Assembly (NCBI RefSeq): GCF_003350405.1
Contig: NZ_QQAW01000001.1
Location: 372,001 to 436,000, forward strand
Source: Gluconacetobacter liquefaciens
GTDB taxonomy: Bacteria; Pseudomonadota; Alphaproteobacteria; Acetobacterales; Acetobacteraceae
Reading direction: 5' to 3'
DNA length: 64,000 bases
In this document: piece by piece, positions 18,200 through 26,759 of the stretch
Layout: each line of letters begins with the position of its first letter
How positions within the stretch are numbered: position 1 is the stretch's first letter
The notes under the pieces: model-generated
What the model was told of the DNA's origin: nothing
Seen by the model: only the letters and a program-made list of their open reading frames with translations
The model's database searches: none
Position numbers and translations under genes: made by a program

Positions 18200-19386
18200 A
18201 AATCGGTTTTCTCTTCAATCACGATGCCTTGCACCAGATCCCCCATACGGCGCCGATCATCGCGGAACTGGTAGCGTCGGGTGCCGATGTGTCGGTTTTC
18301 ACGTCCAGCCCCGCACAGGAAAGCCGGGCGCGGGATTTCATCCCGGCCGGCCTGCCGGTGCGTTTCGTCCGGCTCGCGACTTCCCGCGCGGCGGATATCA
18401 TGAATATCATGGCGCTGGGGGTGATTCCGTTTCGGCGCCTGGCGATCCTGCGGAAAAATTCTCCTTTTTTCCGAGATCTTGACGCGCTGGTAGTGCCGGA
18501 AACGACCTCCACGCGACTGAAGCGCCAGCCGGGACTGGGCGATCTGAAGCTGATCTACCTGCCGCATGGGGCGGGAGACCGGTCAGTGGGGTTCCATGAA
18601 GTGACCCGCCTGTTCGATTTCGTCCTGCTGTCGGGAAACAAGGTGCGCGACAGGATGTTGCGCAGCGCATTGATCTCGCCGGAGAATCATGCGGTCGTCG
18701 GCTATCCGAAGTTCGATACCGTGGATTTCGAGCATGCGCCGCGCATCTTCGGTAACGATCGGCCGACCGTCTTGTACAATCCCCATTTCGATCCGCTCCT
18801 GTCGTCGTGGGGGAAGATGGGCGAGGAGGTGCTCGAATATTTTGCCGGGCAGGACAGGTTCAATCTGATTTTCGCGCCGCATGTCATGCTGTTCAAACGG
18901 CGGCTGCACGCGTCGCTCGAACATCGGCGCATGCGGCTGCGCAAGGCGATTCCGTGTCGCTTCCTGGACGCGCCGCATATCCATGTCGACATCGGCAGCA
19001 CCCTATCGACGGACATGACTTATACGCGCGCCGCCGATATCTATCTCGGGGATGTCAGCAGCCAGGTTTATGAGTGGATCTACAAGCCACGGCCCTGCAT
19101 TTTCATCAATTCGCATGATGCGGCATGGAAGGCCAATCCGGATTACGCGCATTGGTCGCTGGGCGAGGTGATCGACGACGTGTCCGGTCTGCCGGGTGCG
19201 CTGGCGCGTGCCGTGGCCGGTAACGGCGGGTTTGCCGGCCTTCAGTCCAAAGCGTTCAGGGAGACGTTCAGCATGTCCGGCGTCCCGTCTTCGCGCAGGG
19301 CGGCGGATGCGATCAGGCAGTTCCTGGGGGCGGCGCCCCCGGCCGCCTGTCCTTCGGACGCGCCGATGCTCCAGAAAGCCCTGTAA
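18196..19386 (+). CDS. CDP-glycerol glycerophosphotransferase-like protein, copy 2
   Basis: 396 residues, clearly paralogous to the gene it overlaps by four bases (ATGA). Shared blocks include LPHGAGDRSVGF, RPTVLYNPH, FNLIFAPHVMLF and YTRAADIYLGDVSSQVYEW, then PRPCIFINSHDAAW. The N-terminus IGFLFNHDALHQ resembles a GT-B nucleotide-sugar fold. It most likely adds a phosphate-linked unit to a surface glycan, in series or alternately with copy 1. The exact donor and acceptor cannot be read from the sequence. Confidence 0.72.
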   Translation: MKIGFLFNHDALHQIPHTAPIIAELVASGADVSVFTSSPAQESRARDFIPAGLPVRFVRLATSRAADIMNIMALGVIPFRRLAILRKNSPFFRDLDALVVPETTSTRLKRQPGLGDLKLIYLPHGAGDRSVGFHEVTRLFDFVLLSGNKVRDRMLRSALISPENHAVVGYPKFDTVDFEHAPRIFGNDRPTVLYNPHFDPLLSSWGKMGEEVLEYFAGQDRFNLIFAPHVMLFKRRLHASLEHRRMRLRKAIPCRFLDAPHIHVDIGSTLSTDMTYTRAADIYLGDVSSQVYEWIYKPRPCIFINSHDAAWKANPDYAHWSLGEVIDDVSGLPGALARAVAGNGGFAGLQSKAFRETFSMSGVPSSRRAADAIRQFLGAAPPAACPSDAPMLQKAL

Positions 19387-19515
19387 CCGCCTTCCCGGCT
19401 GGCGGGGTAGCCGCGAAGGCCGTGTCGCCTTGCGGACGGAGGCGGGCTTTTATACCGTCCGGGTCACGCCGGTCGGACGATAGAGGCCTGTCATCCCCTT
19501 GGAGGAGCCATCGCG

Positions 19516-20895
19516 GTGCGCCGTCAGTCATCCTGGGCCCCTCATCTGGCGGCCGGCATGGCGTCTCCGGCCGAGCGCCTGGCCGAGGCGCTGGGCGGCG
19601 ATATCCTGTCCGGTGTGTTGCGGGAGGACGAGCGGTTGCCCGCCCATCGGCCCCTGGCCTGGCAGCTTGGGATCGGCGTGGGGTCGGTGACGCGGGCCTA
19701 TGCTATCCTGGAGCGGCGGGGGCTGGTGCGCAGCGTGCATGGGCGCGGCACCTTCGTCGCCGTGCGGCATGATGCGGCGGGGCCCATGATGGACCTTGCG
19801 ACGAACATGCCGCCGCCTATGTTCAGCGACCGCGCCCTGGCCCGCACGCTCAACCGGTTGGCGAAGCATGTCGATCCGGGCCTGTTCAACATCTATCCCC
19901 CCGTGGCCGGGCATCTGGAACATCGGCGGATCATGGCCCATTGGCTGGCGGGAATGGGGGTTGCGGTGGCACCGGACCGGCTGCTGCTGACCGGCGGCGC
20001 GCAGCAGGCGCTGAACGTGGCGGTCCATGTCGCCCGGCAGCATGTGTCCTATGCCGTGGCCGAGGCGCAGACCTATCCCGGCATGCTGGGCGCGATGCGT
20101 CAGGCCGGGCTGCCGATTTGCCCTGCCGCCATGGACGAGCACGGCATGCAGCCCGCCGCGCTGGAAGCCATTCTGGCGCGCCGGCGTGGAGAACGCGCGA
20201 TCGTCTATCTGACGCCGGAGATGCACAATCCGACTACGGCGACGATGGATCTGTGCCGACGCCGCGACATCGTGGCACTGTGCCGGAGGTTCGATGCGCT
20301 GATCGTCGAGGACGCCGTGTATGTTCATCGGGACGATTCCGCGCGGCCCGCGCTGATGACGCTGGCGCCGGAACGGACGTTCCATGTCAGCAGCCTGTCG
20401 AAAATCCTGAGCCCTGGCCTGCGCATCGGCGCGCTGATCCCGCCTGACCGGTATGCGGAGGCATGTCTGCCGGCGCTTCTGGCGTCTTCCCTCATGATCG
20501 CTCCGCTCTCCTACGCGATGATGGCGCAATGGATGCAGGACGGAACGGCGGAGAGCGTGCGCGCCGCCCTGCATGCCGAAGCCGTGCGCCGTCAGGATCT
20601 CGTGCTGTCCGTGCTGGGCACATGCGTCGTGAAGCCCGCCAGCCATGCCTTCCACGCCTGGTTGCCGCTACCGGCCGGGCAGGCGGCGCGGGTGGTGGCG
20701 CAGGCACAGGGCCTGGGCGTGGCGCTGCCGCCCTCTGACGCCTTTCTGGGGGGTGAGGGCGTGCAGGACACCGGGGTGCGTCTGGCGTTCGGCAACGTGA
20801 CGTTCCGCGCCCTGCCGGAAGCACTGGCCCGGGTCAGGCGGGCCTGTGCCGATAGCGCGGGAAAAGTGTCTCGTGACACTATGACGATATCCTGA
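19516..20895 (+). CDS. MocR-type regulator (GntR helix-turn-helix fused to aminotransferase fold)
   Basis: 459 residues from the GTG at 19516, which follows a GGAGG-like site. Residues 18-85 form a GntR winged helix (LAWQLGIGVGSVTRAYAILE, then GRGTFVAV). The rest is a fold-type I PLP-dependent aminotransferase with TGGAQQALN, the cofactor Asp region IVEDAVYVH and Lys296 in SSLSK as the Schiff-base residue. MocR proteins sense amines or PLP and usually control an adjacent gene. Here the likely target is the operon that begins 54 bp downstream; repeats near the end of this gene could be its operator. Confidence 0.9.
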   Translation: MRRQSSWAPHLAAGMASPAERLAEALGGDILSGVLREDERLPAHRPLAWQLGIGVGSVTRAYAILERRGLVRSVHGRGTFVAVRHDAAGPMMDLATNMPPPMFSDRALARTLNRLAKHVDPGLFNIYPPVAGHLEHRRIMAHWLAGMGVAVAPDRLLLTGGAQQALNVAVHVARQHVSYAVAEAQTYPGMLGAMRQAGLPICPAAMDEHGMQPAALEAILARRRGERAIVYLTPEMHNPTTATMDLCRRRDIVALCRRFDALIVEDAVYVHRDDSARPALMTLAPERTFHVSSLSKILSPGLRIGALIPPDRYAEACLPALLASSLMIAPLSYAMMAQWMQDGTAESVRAALHAEAVRRQDLVLSVLGTCVVKPASHAFHAWLPLPAGQAARVVAQAQGLGVALPPSDAFLGGEGVQDTGVRLAFGNVTFRALPEALARVRRACADSAGKVSRDTMTIS

Positions 20896-20905
20896 AAGTG
20901 TGTCG
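20863..20905 (+). promoter_or_regulatory. Possible operator: direct repeats and a palindrome at the mocR 3' end
   Basis: The motif AAAGTGTCTCG at 20863 recurs as AAAGTGTGTCG at 20895, 32 bp apart (about three helical turns). The first copy overlaps a palindrome AGTGTC-TCGT-GACACT (20865-20880). MocR regulators commonly bind spaced direct repeats ahead of their target operon, and these lie 45-80 bp before the next gene. Binding is inferred. Confidence 0.4.
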
Positions 20906-20949
20906 CCCTGTTAGGGTCCCGCCACGTTCATCCGTGACGGAGGCAGGTC

Positions 20950-21267
20950 ATGCACGAGGAACAGCGGGGCGTCGTGACGGTGGTCGCGGCGTTTCACATC
21001 AATCCCGGCCATCTGGACGCGGCGCTGCCGGTGATCGCCGCCTGCGTGAAGGCGTCGCGGCAGGAGGCGACGAACCTGGCCTATACCTGCCGGCGGGATC
21101 TCGACGATCCGTCGCATTTTGTATTCATCGAGCGGTGGCGGAGCGTGGCAGCGATCCATGAGCATGAGCAACTGCCGCATTTCCTGGCGCTGAAGGCGCT
21201 GTTCGGGAACGGGATGGCCGGGTCTCTGCAAGTGACCCTGCTGGGCGATGTCGACAGCCTGTCCTGA
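20950..21267 (+). CDS. Antibiotic biosynthesis monooxygenase (ABM) domain protein
   Basis: 105 residues with the dimeric ferredoxin-like ABM fold: a first strand VVTVVAAFHINPGH, a central acidic/aromatic strand FVFIERWRSVAAIHEHEQLPHF, and the ending strand. Members are small cofactor-free oxygenases or heme/quinol-handling proteins such as YgiN. It opens a tight operon in which the next start overlaps its stop (TGATG). The substrate is unknown, but the neighbours suggest catabolism of a small aromatic or carbonyl compound. Confidence 0.8.
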   Translation: MHEEQRGVVTVVAAFHINPGHLDAALPVIAACVKASRQEATNLAYTCRRDLDDPSHFVFIERWRSVAAIHEHEQLPHFLALKALFGNGMAGSLQVTLLGDVDSLS

Positions 21268-22511
21268 TGACGGGGGGCAGGCACGTCATGGCGTCGCACG
21301 TCTATATCCTGGGTACGGCGGACACGAAGTCTGACGAATTGCTGTTCCTGCGCGGCGTCCTGGCCGATCGGGGCGTCAGCGGCCGGATCGTGGATGTCAG
21401 CACCGGCGGCACGTCGCCGGACTGCGTCGATATTGCCGCGCGGTTGGTGGCCGATTATCACCCCGAGGGCGCGGCGGCGGTCTTCTGCGGCGAGCGCGGC
21501 CGGGCCATCGCAGCCATGTCCGAGGCCCTGCGGCGCTTTCTGCCGGCCTGTGACAATCTGGCCGGGGTTGTGGCGATCGGCGGGTCCGGTGGAGCTGCCG
21601 TCGTGGCCCCCGCCATGCAGGCGCTGCCCATCGGGTTGCCGAAGATCCTGGTTTCGACCGTCGCCTCGGGCAACGTGGCGCCCTATGTCGGCGATGTCGA
21701 TCTTTCCATGGTGTATTCGGTTGTCGATCTCATGGGGCTGAACCGCATTTCGCGGAGCATCCTGACCAATGCCGCCAACGCCATGGCGGGCATGACGCGG
21801 TACCGTCCATCGCCGGATGCCGACCGGCATCCGGCTGTCGGCATCACCATGTTCGGCGTGACGACGCCCTGCGTCACCGAAGCGGTGCGGGTTCTGGGGG
21901 AGTCGTTCGAAAGCCTTGTCTTTCACGCGACCGGCACGGGCGGGCGGTCGATGGAGCGGCTGGTCGATCAGGGGGTGATCCGTGGGGTGTTGGATATCAC
22001 CACCACCGAGTTCTGCGATTTCGTGGCGGGCGGGATCTTCGCCTGCCGGGCGGAACGGCTGGAGGCGATCGCGCGGACGGGCGTGCCGTATGTGGGAAGC
22101 TGTGGTGGGCTCGACATGGTCAATTTCGGAACCATGGAGAGTGTGCCGGACCATTATCGCGATCGGGTTTTCGTGCGGCATAATCCCTTCATCACGCTGA
22201 TGCGTACGACGGCGGACGAATGCCGCGAGATGGGACGGCTGATCGGCGAGCGGCTGAACCGGTGCGACGGGCCGGTGCGGTTCTATTATCCCGAAAACGG
22301 ATTTTCGGAACTCGACCGACCAGGGAAGCCTTTTTACGACCAGGAGGCGGATGCGGCATTTCGGGACGCGCTGCTGGCGACGCTCCGGCAGACGGCGCGG
22401 CGGCGTGTCATCAGCCTGCCCTGCACCCTGAACGACCCCGCCTTTGCCCGCGCGATGGCGACGGACTTCAAAACCCTTTTCAAGGAGACACAGCCCCATG
22501 CCCAGAATTGA
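21267..22511 (+). CDS. Tm-1-like ATP-binding protein (UPF0261)
   Basis: 414 residues. The start [16 protein letters not shown] and later [27 protein letters not shown] and GCLDMVNFG-like segments match the UPF0261 family, the N-terminal half of the tomato mosaic virus resistance protein Tm-1, whose structure binds ATP. ATG 21267 overlaps the previous stop; ATG 21288 is an alternative closer to the conserved start. It is followed at once by the gene for the other half of Tm-1. Its bacterial reaction is not known. Confidence 0.87.
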   Translation: MTGGRHVMASHVYILGTADTKSDELLFLRGVLADRGVSGRIVDVSTGGTSPDCVDIAARLVADYHPEGAAAVFCGERGRAIAAMSEALRRFLPACDNLAGVVAIGGSGGAAVVAPAMQALPIGLPKILVSTVASGNVAPYVGDVDLSMVYSVVDLMGLNRISRSILTNAANAMAGMTRYRPSPDADRHPAVGITMFGVTTPCVTEAVRVLGESFESLVFHATGTGGRSMERLVDQGVIRGVLDITTTEFCDFVAGGIFACRAERLEAIARTGVPYVGSCGGLDMVNFGTMESVPDHYRDRVFVRHNPFITLMRTTADECREMGRLIGERLNRCDGPVRFYYPENGFSELDRPGKPFYDQEADAAFRDALLATLRQTARRRVISLPCTLNDPAFARAMATDFKTLFKETQPHAQN

Positions 22512-23328
22512 ACGTGACGCCATCCTCGGCCGCCTGCGCACGCTGATCGCGGAGCGCAAGCCCATCGTCGGCGGAGGAGCCGGCACGGGCCTTTCGGCGA
22601 AATGCGAGGCTGCCGGCGGGATCGACCTGATCGTGATCTATAATTCCGGCCGCTATCGCATGGCCGGACGCGGATCTCTGGCCGGTATCCTGGCGTATGG
22701 CAATGCCAACCAGATCGTCATGGACATGGCGCGCGAGGTGCTGCCCGTGGTGCCGGACACGCCGGTACTGGCGGGGGTGAACGGCACCGACCCGTTCGTG
22801 GATTTCGACGTGTTTCTCGACGACCTGCGCCGTGTCGGTTTCTCCGGCATCCAGAACTTCCCGACAGTAGGGCTGATCGACGGCAATTTCCGCAAGAACC
22901 TGGAAGAAACGGGCATGAGCTATAGTCTGGAGGTCGATGTCGTGGCGCGGGCGCGCCGCAAGGACATGCTGACGACGCCTTATGTTTTCGATGTAGCGCA
23001 GGCGAAGGATATGGCCCGTGCGGGTGCCGATATCCTCGTCGCGCATATGGGGCTGACGACCGGCGGCAGCATCGGTGCCGAGACGGCTTTCACGCTGGAG
23101 GATTCGATTGCGCTGATCAACGAAATTTCCGATGCCGCGAAGAGCGTGCGTGATGATGTCATTCTCCTGTGCCATGGCGGGCCGATCGCGATGCCGGCCG
23201 ATGCGCAGACGGTGCTGGATGCCTGCCCTGACTGCCACGGCTTCTATGGTGCATCGAGCATGGAGCGCCTGCCCACCGAAACCGCGCTGGTCGCGCAGAC
23301 GCGCAACTTCAAGGCCATGACGCGGTGA
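22498..23328 (+). CDS. Phosphoenolpyruvate hydrolase family TIM-barrel protein (Tm-1 C-terminal type)
   Basis: 276 residues from the ATG at 22498, preceded by AAGGAG; this start overlaps the preceding gene by 14 bp. The opening [16 protein letters not shown], the [15 protein letters not shown] strand, the [10 protein letters not shown] turn and [16 protein letters not shown] match the TIM-barrel family annotated as phosphoenolpyruvate hydrolase-like, which forms the C-terminal part of plant Tm-1. The overlap with the UPF0261 gene supports joint function. The actual substrate is not established. Confidence 0.87.
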   Translation: MPRIERDAILGRLRTLIAERKPIVGGGAGTGLSAKCEAAGGIDLIVIYNSGRYRMAGRGSLAGILAYGNANQIVMDMAREVLPVVPDTPVLAGVNGTDPFVDFDVFLDDLRRVGFSGIQNFPTVGLIDGNFRKNLEETGMSYSLEVDVVARARRKDMLTTPYVFDVAQAKDMARAGADILVAHMGLTTGGSIGAETAFTLEDSIALINEISDAAKSVRDDVILLCHGGPIAMPADAQTVLDACPDCHGFYGASSMERLPTETALVAQTRNFKAMTR

Positions 23329-24002
23329 GCATCGTGTTTCCCGAACCAGCCTCCGCCGAGAGCGGACCTGTACAAAAGGATGGTACCGCGATGGGCCTCG
23401 ATGTTGCCGCCTCCATCCTCAAACGCCGGGCAACCAAGGTTTTCGATGCTGCTTATCGCATGCCCGATGCCGACCTGGACACCATCCTCGGCCTCGCGCG
23501 GCGCATGCCGACCGCGTTCAATATCCAGAACTGGCGCTTTCTGGTCGTGACCGATCCGGACCTTCGCCGGCAGATCCGCACGGTGGCGTGGGACCAGCCG
23601 CAGGTGACGGACGCCTCGGCCCTGCTGGTGCTGTGCGCCGATATCAGGGCGTGGGAAAAAGAGCCTGAGCGGTATTGGGAAAATGCGGACCAGTCGGTGC
23701 GCGATTTCATGGTCGGGGCGATCGACCAGTATTATCGCGGGCGCGAGCAGGTGCAGCGGGATGAAGGCATGCGCTCCTGCGGCATGGCCGCCGGTGCGAT
23801 CATGCTGCTGGCGGAAAGCATGGGCTATGCGACCTGCCCGATGGATGGCTTTGATTTCGCAGCGGTGGCGGAACTGATCCGGCTGCCGTCCGACCATGAG
23901 ATCGTGATGTTCGTCGCCATCGGCAAGGCGGCGGCCGCCCCGTATCCGACGGGTGGAATCATGCCTGAGAAGGACATCATCTTCGCGAACCGTTTTTCCT
24001 GA
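23325..24002 (+). CDS. Nitroreductase family flavoprotein
   Basis: 225 residues from a GTG that overlaps the previous stop (GTGA). The FMN-binding pattern of the family is seen: RRATKVFD near the start, [16 protein letters not shown] and the C-terminal [10 protein letters not shown]. Such enzymes use NAD(P)H to reduce nitro groups, quinones or other electrophiles. As last gene of the MocR-controlled set, it may reduce an intermediate of the same pathway. The substrate is unknown. Confidence 0.88.
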   Translation: MSIVFPEPASAESGPVQKDGTAMGLDVAASILKRRATKVFDAAYRMPDADLDTILGLARRMPTAFNIQNWRFLVVTDPDLRRQIRTVAWDQPQVTDASALLVLCADIRAWEKEPERYWENADQSVRDFMVGAIDQYYRGREQVQRDEGMRSCGMAAGAIMLLAESMGYATCPMDGFDFAAVAELIRLPSDHEIVMFVAIGKAAAAPYPTGGIMPEKDIIFANRFS

Positions 24003-24070
24003 TTGCAGGAAGTCTGCCGCCCCCGCCTGCTTTCGTCTATCAAGGCGGGGGACGGGGGTGGAGGACCATC

Positions 24071-24463
24071 ATGCGCGGTGACGACGAGCGGATTGCACTG
24101 GACCTGATGGACGATACCGCCTTTGCCCGCCTGCCGGGCGACGGCAAGACGCTGGTGCTGAGAGTCGCGGGCTCGGGTGTTGGGGACGGGCAATGGCTCG
24201 ATCAGCTTGTGCTGCCGGCGTCCTCGCCCTTTGCGCATGGCGGAGGATGCGTCTGCTGTACGCCGGACGGCGCGATTGCCGCCATGCTGGCCGATCTGTT
24301 CCGTGCCCGTGTCACCGGCCAGCGCCCGTGGTTCGCGCGGGTCATCGTGGTGGTGCCCGCCGCTTTGCGCGAAGGCACGCGGCAGGCGCTGGAGGCTAAC
24401 CGCGTGGTGGCGGCACGCTATCGCCCTCTCTGGCTTTCGATGACGAACACGCCTGCGCATTAA
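24071..24463 (+). CDS. Small protein with CobW/G3E-like metal-binding motif, no P-loop
   Basis: 130 residues. The centre reads GGGCVCCTPDGAIAAML (Cys60, Cys62, Cys63), then an Arg-rich helix and VIVVVP. This copies the GCxCC metal-binding segment and next strand of COG0523/CobW GTPases, but the Walker A loop that should precede it is absent; the N-terminus only has a short LVLRVAGSG strand. It may be a cut-down metallochaperone or a remnant. It lies 58 bp before the type I secretion ABC gene on the same strand and could be co-transcribed. No closer family is recognised. Confidence 0.6.
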   Translation: MRGDDERIALDLMDDTAFARLPGDGKTLVLRVAGSGVGDGQWLDQLVLPASSPFAHGGGCVCCTPDGAIAAMLADLFRARVTGQRPWFARVIVVVPAALREGTRQALEANRVVAARYRPLWLSMTNTPAH

Positions 24464-24521
24464 CCGTCCATTCGTCTTCCCGCTTTAGGGTCGCCTGACC
24501 GGCACCAGCGAAGGACGATCC

Positions 24522-26759
24522 GTGGCGCAGCCAGATCAGGGGGCAGATCAGGGGACAGGGGCGCGGCCGACGCCGACGATGATCCGCCTTTATGCGGCGG
24601 TCGCGGCGGCGCGCTTCCATGGCCTGTCGGTGGATGTACGCGATTTCGTCGCCGAGCCCGGCGAGGTCGCGCCCTCGCCGGCGGCGCTGGCGCGCTGGCT
24701 GAACGAGTGCGGCGCTGTGGCGCGGGGCATGCGCCTGCGCTGGCGCGACCTGGTGCGGCTGCGCAACGTGCCGCCGATCGTCCTGATGTTTCGCGATGGC
24801 TCGGCGGGGCTGATGGTGGCGGGAGACCCGGATCGGGGCGTGGTGTGGCTGCGCGACCCGCTGGGTGACGAGGGCACGCCCCCCGTGCCGCTGGATGAAC
24901 TGCGCCTGGCGCAGGTCTGGACGGGGGACGTGCTGCTGGTCAAGCGCCGCCGCGACCAGAGCGAGGCCGATGCGCCGATCAACGCCGCGTGGCTGGGCCG
25001 CATGGCGCTGCGCGAGAAGGGGTTGCTGCGCGATATCCTGCTGTCGTCGATGGTGCTGAGCGTGCTGGCGATCTTTCCGCCGCTGATCGTCATGCAGGTG
25101 GTCGACAAGGTGGTGAGCTACCATTCGTTTTCCACCCTGATCTCGATTGCCGCGATCCTGGGCATGATGAGCTTTTACGAGGTTCTGCTGGCCTATGCGC
25201 GGCGCGAACTGGCGCTGGTGGTGACGACGCGACTGGATACAAGGATCTCGCTGCTGGTGTTCGATCGCCTGCTGTCCCTGCCGCTGGAATTCTTCGAGCG
25301 CGAGCAGGCGGGGCAGGTGATCGGCCGCGTATCCGCCATCTACAAGGTGCGCGATTTCATGACCGGCAAGCTGATGAACACGGTGCTGGACCTGTTCACG
25401 CTGGTCGTCGTGCTGCCGTTCCTGTTCTATTTCAGCATGCCGCTGGCCTGGATGACCATCGCCGCCGCCTGCTGCATCGGCCTGGTGGTGTTCGGCTTCA
25501 TGCGGCCGGTCGGGCATCTGGTCGGCCGCAAGGTGGCTGCCGACATGGCTCGCGGTGCCGTGCTGTACGAGACGGTGGCAGGTATCCGCACGGTCAAGAC
25601 ACTGGCGCTGGAACAGACAAGGCGCCAGCTCTGGGACGACCGCTCGACCGAGTCCGCCCTGTGGGGGCTGGCCGCGGGGCGCATGGGCAACATGGCCGCA
25701 ACCGTGGCCCAGCCGTTCGACATCTTCATCAATCGCGGGATCATACTGGTCGGTGCGTGGCTGATCCTGACGCATCATGGCGACATGGGCGCGGGGGCGC
25801 TGATGGCGTTCATGATGCTCGGCGGGCGCGTCGCGTCGCCGCTGGTCGGGTTGGCCCGTCTGCTGGACGACCTCAGCGAGGTGCGCACCGCGCTGGGCGA
25901 GGCCGGACATGTGCTGAACCAGCCGACCGAACGCCAGGCGCTCACGACCGGGTTGCGCCCGGTGGTTCATGGCGCCCTGTCGTTCCGCGACGTGTATTTC
26001 ACCTATCCTGGTGCGACCACGCGGGCGCTGTCGGGGGTGAATTTCGATGTTCCGGCCGGCAGCACGCTGGGGCTCGTCGGGCGCAGCGGTTCGGGCAAAT
26101 CGACCGTCACCCGGCTGCTCCAGGGTGTCAGCCGGTCCTATACCGGTTATCTGCGGCTGGATGGGGTGGATCTGCGCGAGATCAACCTGACGCATCTGCG
26201 CCGGTCGCTGGGCGTGGTGTTGCAGGACAATTTCCTGTTCCGGGGCACGGTGCGCGACAACATCACCGCCGGGCGTCCGGGCCTGACGCTGGACGACGTG
26301 ATCCGTGCCGCCCGACTGGCGGGGGCGGAGGAATTCATCGAGCGGATGCCGGCCGGGTACGAAACCTGGATCGAGGAAGGCTCGACCAACATCTCCGGCG
26401 GCCAGCGGCAGCGACTGGCCATTGCCCGCGCGCTGATCTGCGACCCGAAACTGCTGATTTTGGACGAGGCGACCTCGGCGCTGGACCCGGAGAGCGAGGC
26501 TGTCGTCAACGCCAACCTGCAACGCATCGCGCGCGGGCGCACCATGGTCATCGTCTCGCACCGCCTGTCCTCGCTGGTCGATTGCGACCAGATCTGCGTC
26601 ATGGACCAGGGGCAGGTGGTCGATATCGCCCCGCATGCCGTCCTGCTGGAGCGTTGCGCGATCTATCGTTCGCTGTGGCAGCAGCAGAACCGGCATGAGG
26701 CGGGCGGTCGGGGGCATGCCCATCCGGCGGCGATGCTGGCCGAAGGAGACGCGCCATGA
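24522..26759 (+). CDS. Type I secretion ABC transporter with C39-like domain
   Basis: 745 residues from a GTG start. Residues 18-140 form a C39-peptidase-like domain; the catalytic Cys is not evident at the expected place, as in HlyB-type transporters that only dock substrate. Residues 165-450 form the membrane domain with about six helices. The nucleotide-binding domain has Walker A GRSGSGKST (520-528), signature SGGQRQ (625-630), Walker B LLILDEA (644-650) and SHRLSS. It would export an unfolded protein straight out of the cell with the HlyD partner it overlaps (ATGA). No TolC-like partner or RTX substrate is in the window. Confidence 0.92.
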   Translation: MAQPDQGADQGTGARPTPTMIRLYAAVAAARFHGLSVDVRDFVAEPGEVAPSPAALARWLNECGAVARGMRLRWRDLVRLRNVPPIVLMFRDGSAGLMVAGDPDRGVVWLRDPLGDEGTPPVPLDELRLAQVWTGDVLLVKRRRDQSEADAPINAAWLGRMALREKGLLRDILLSSMVLSVLAIFPPLIVMQVVDKVVSYHSFSTLISIAAILGMMSFYEVLLAYARRELALVVTTRLDTRISLLVFDRLLSLPLEFFEREQAGQVIGRVSAIYKVRDFMTGKLMNTVLDLFTLVVVLPFLFYFSMPLAWMTIAAACCIGLVVFGFMRPVGHLVGRKVAADMARGAVLYETVAGIRTVKTLALEQTRRQLWDDRSTESALWGLAAGRMGNMAATVAQPFDIFINRGIILVGAWLILTHHGDMGAGALMAFMMLGGRVASPLVGLARLLDDLSEVRTALGEAGHVLNQPTERQALTTGLRPVVHGALSFRDVYFTYPGATTRALSGVNFDVPAGSTLGLVGRSGSGKSTVTRLLQGVSRSYTGYLRLDGVDLREINLTHLRRSLGVVLQDNFLFRGTVRDNITAGRPGLTLDDVIRAARLAGAEEFIERMPAGYETWIEEGSTNISGGQRQRLAIARALICDPKLLILDEATSALDPESEAVVNANLQRIARGRTMVIVSHRLSSLVDCDQICVMDQGQVVDIAPHAVLLERCAIYRSLWQQQNRHEAGGRGHAHPAAMLAEGDAP

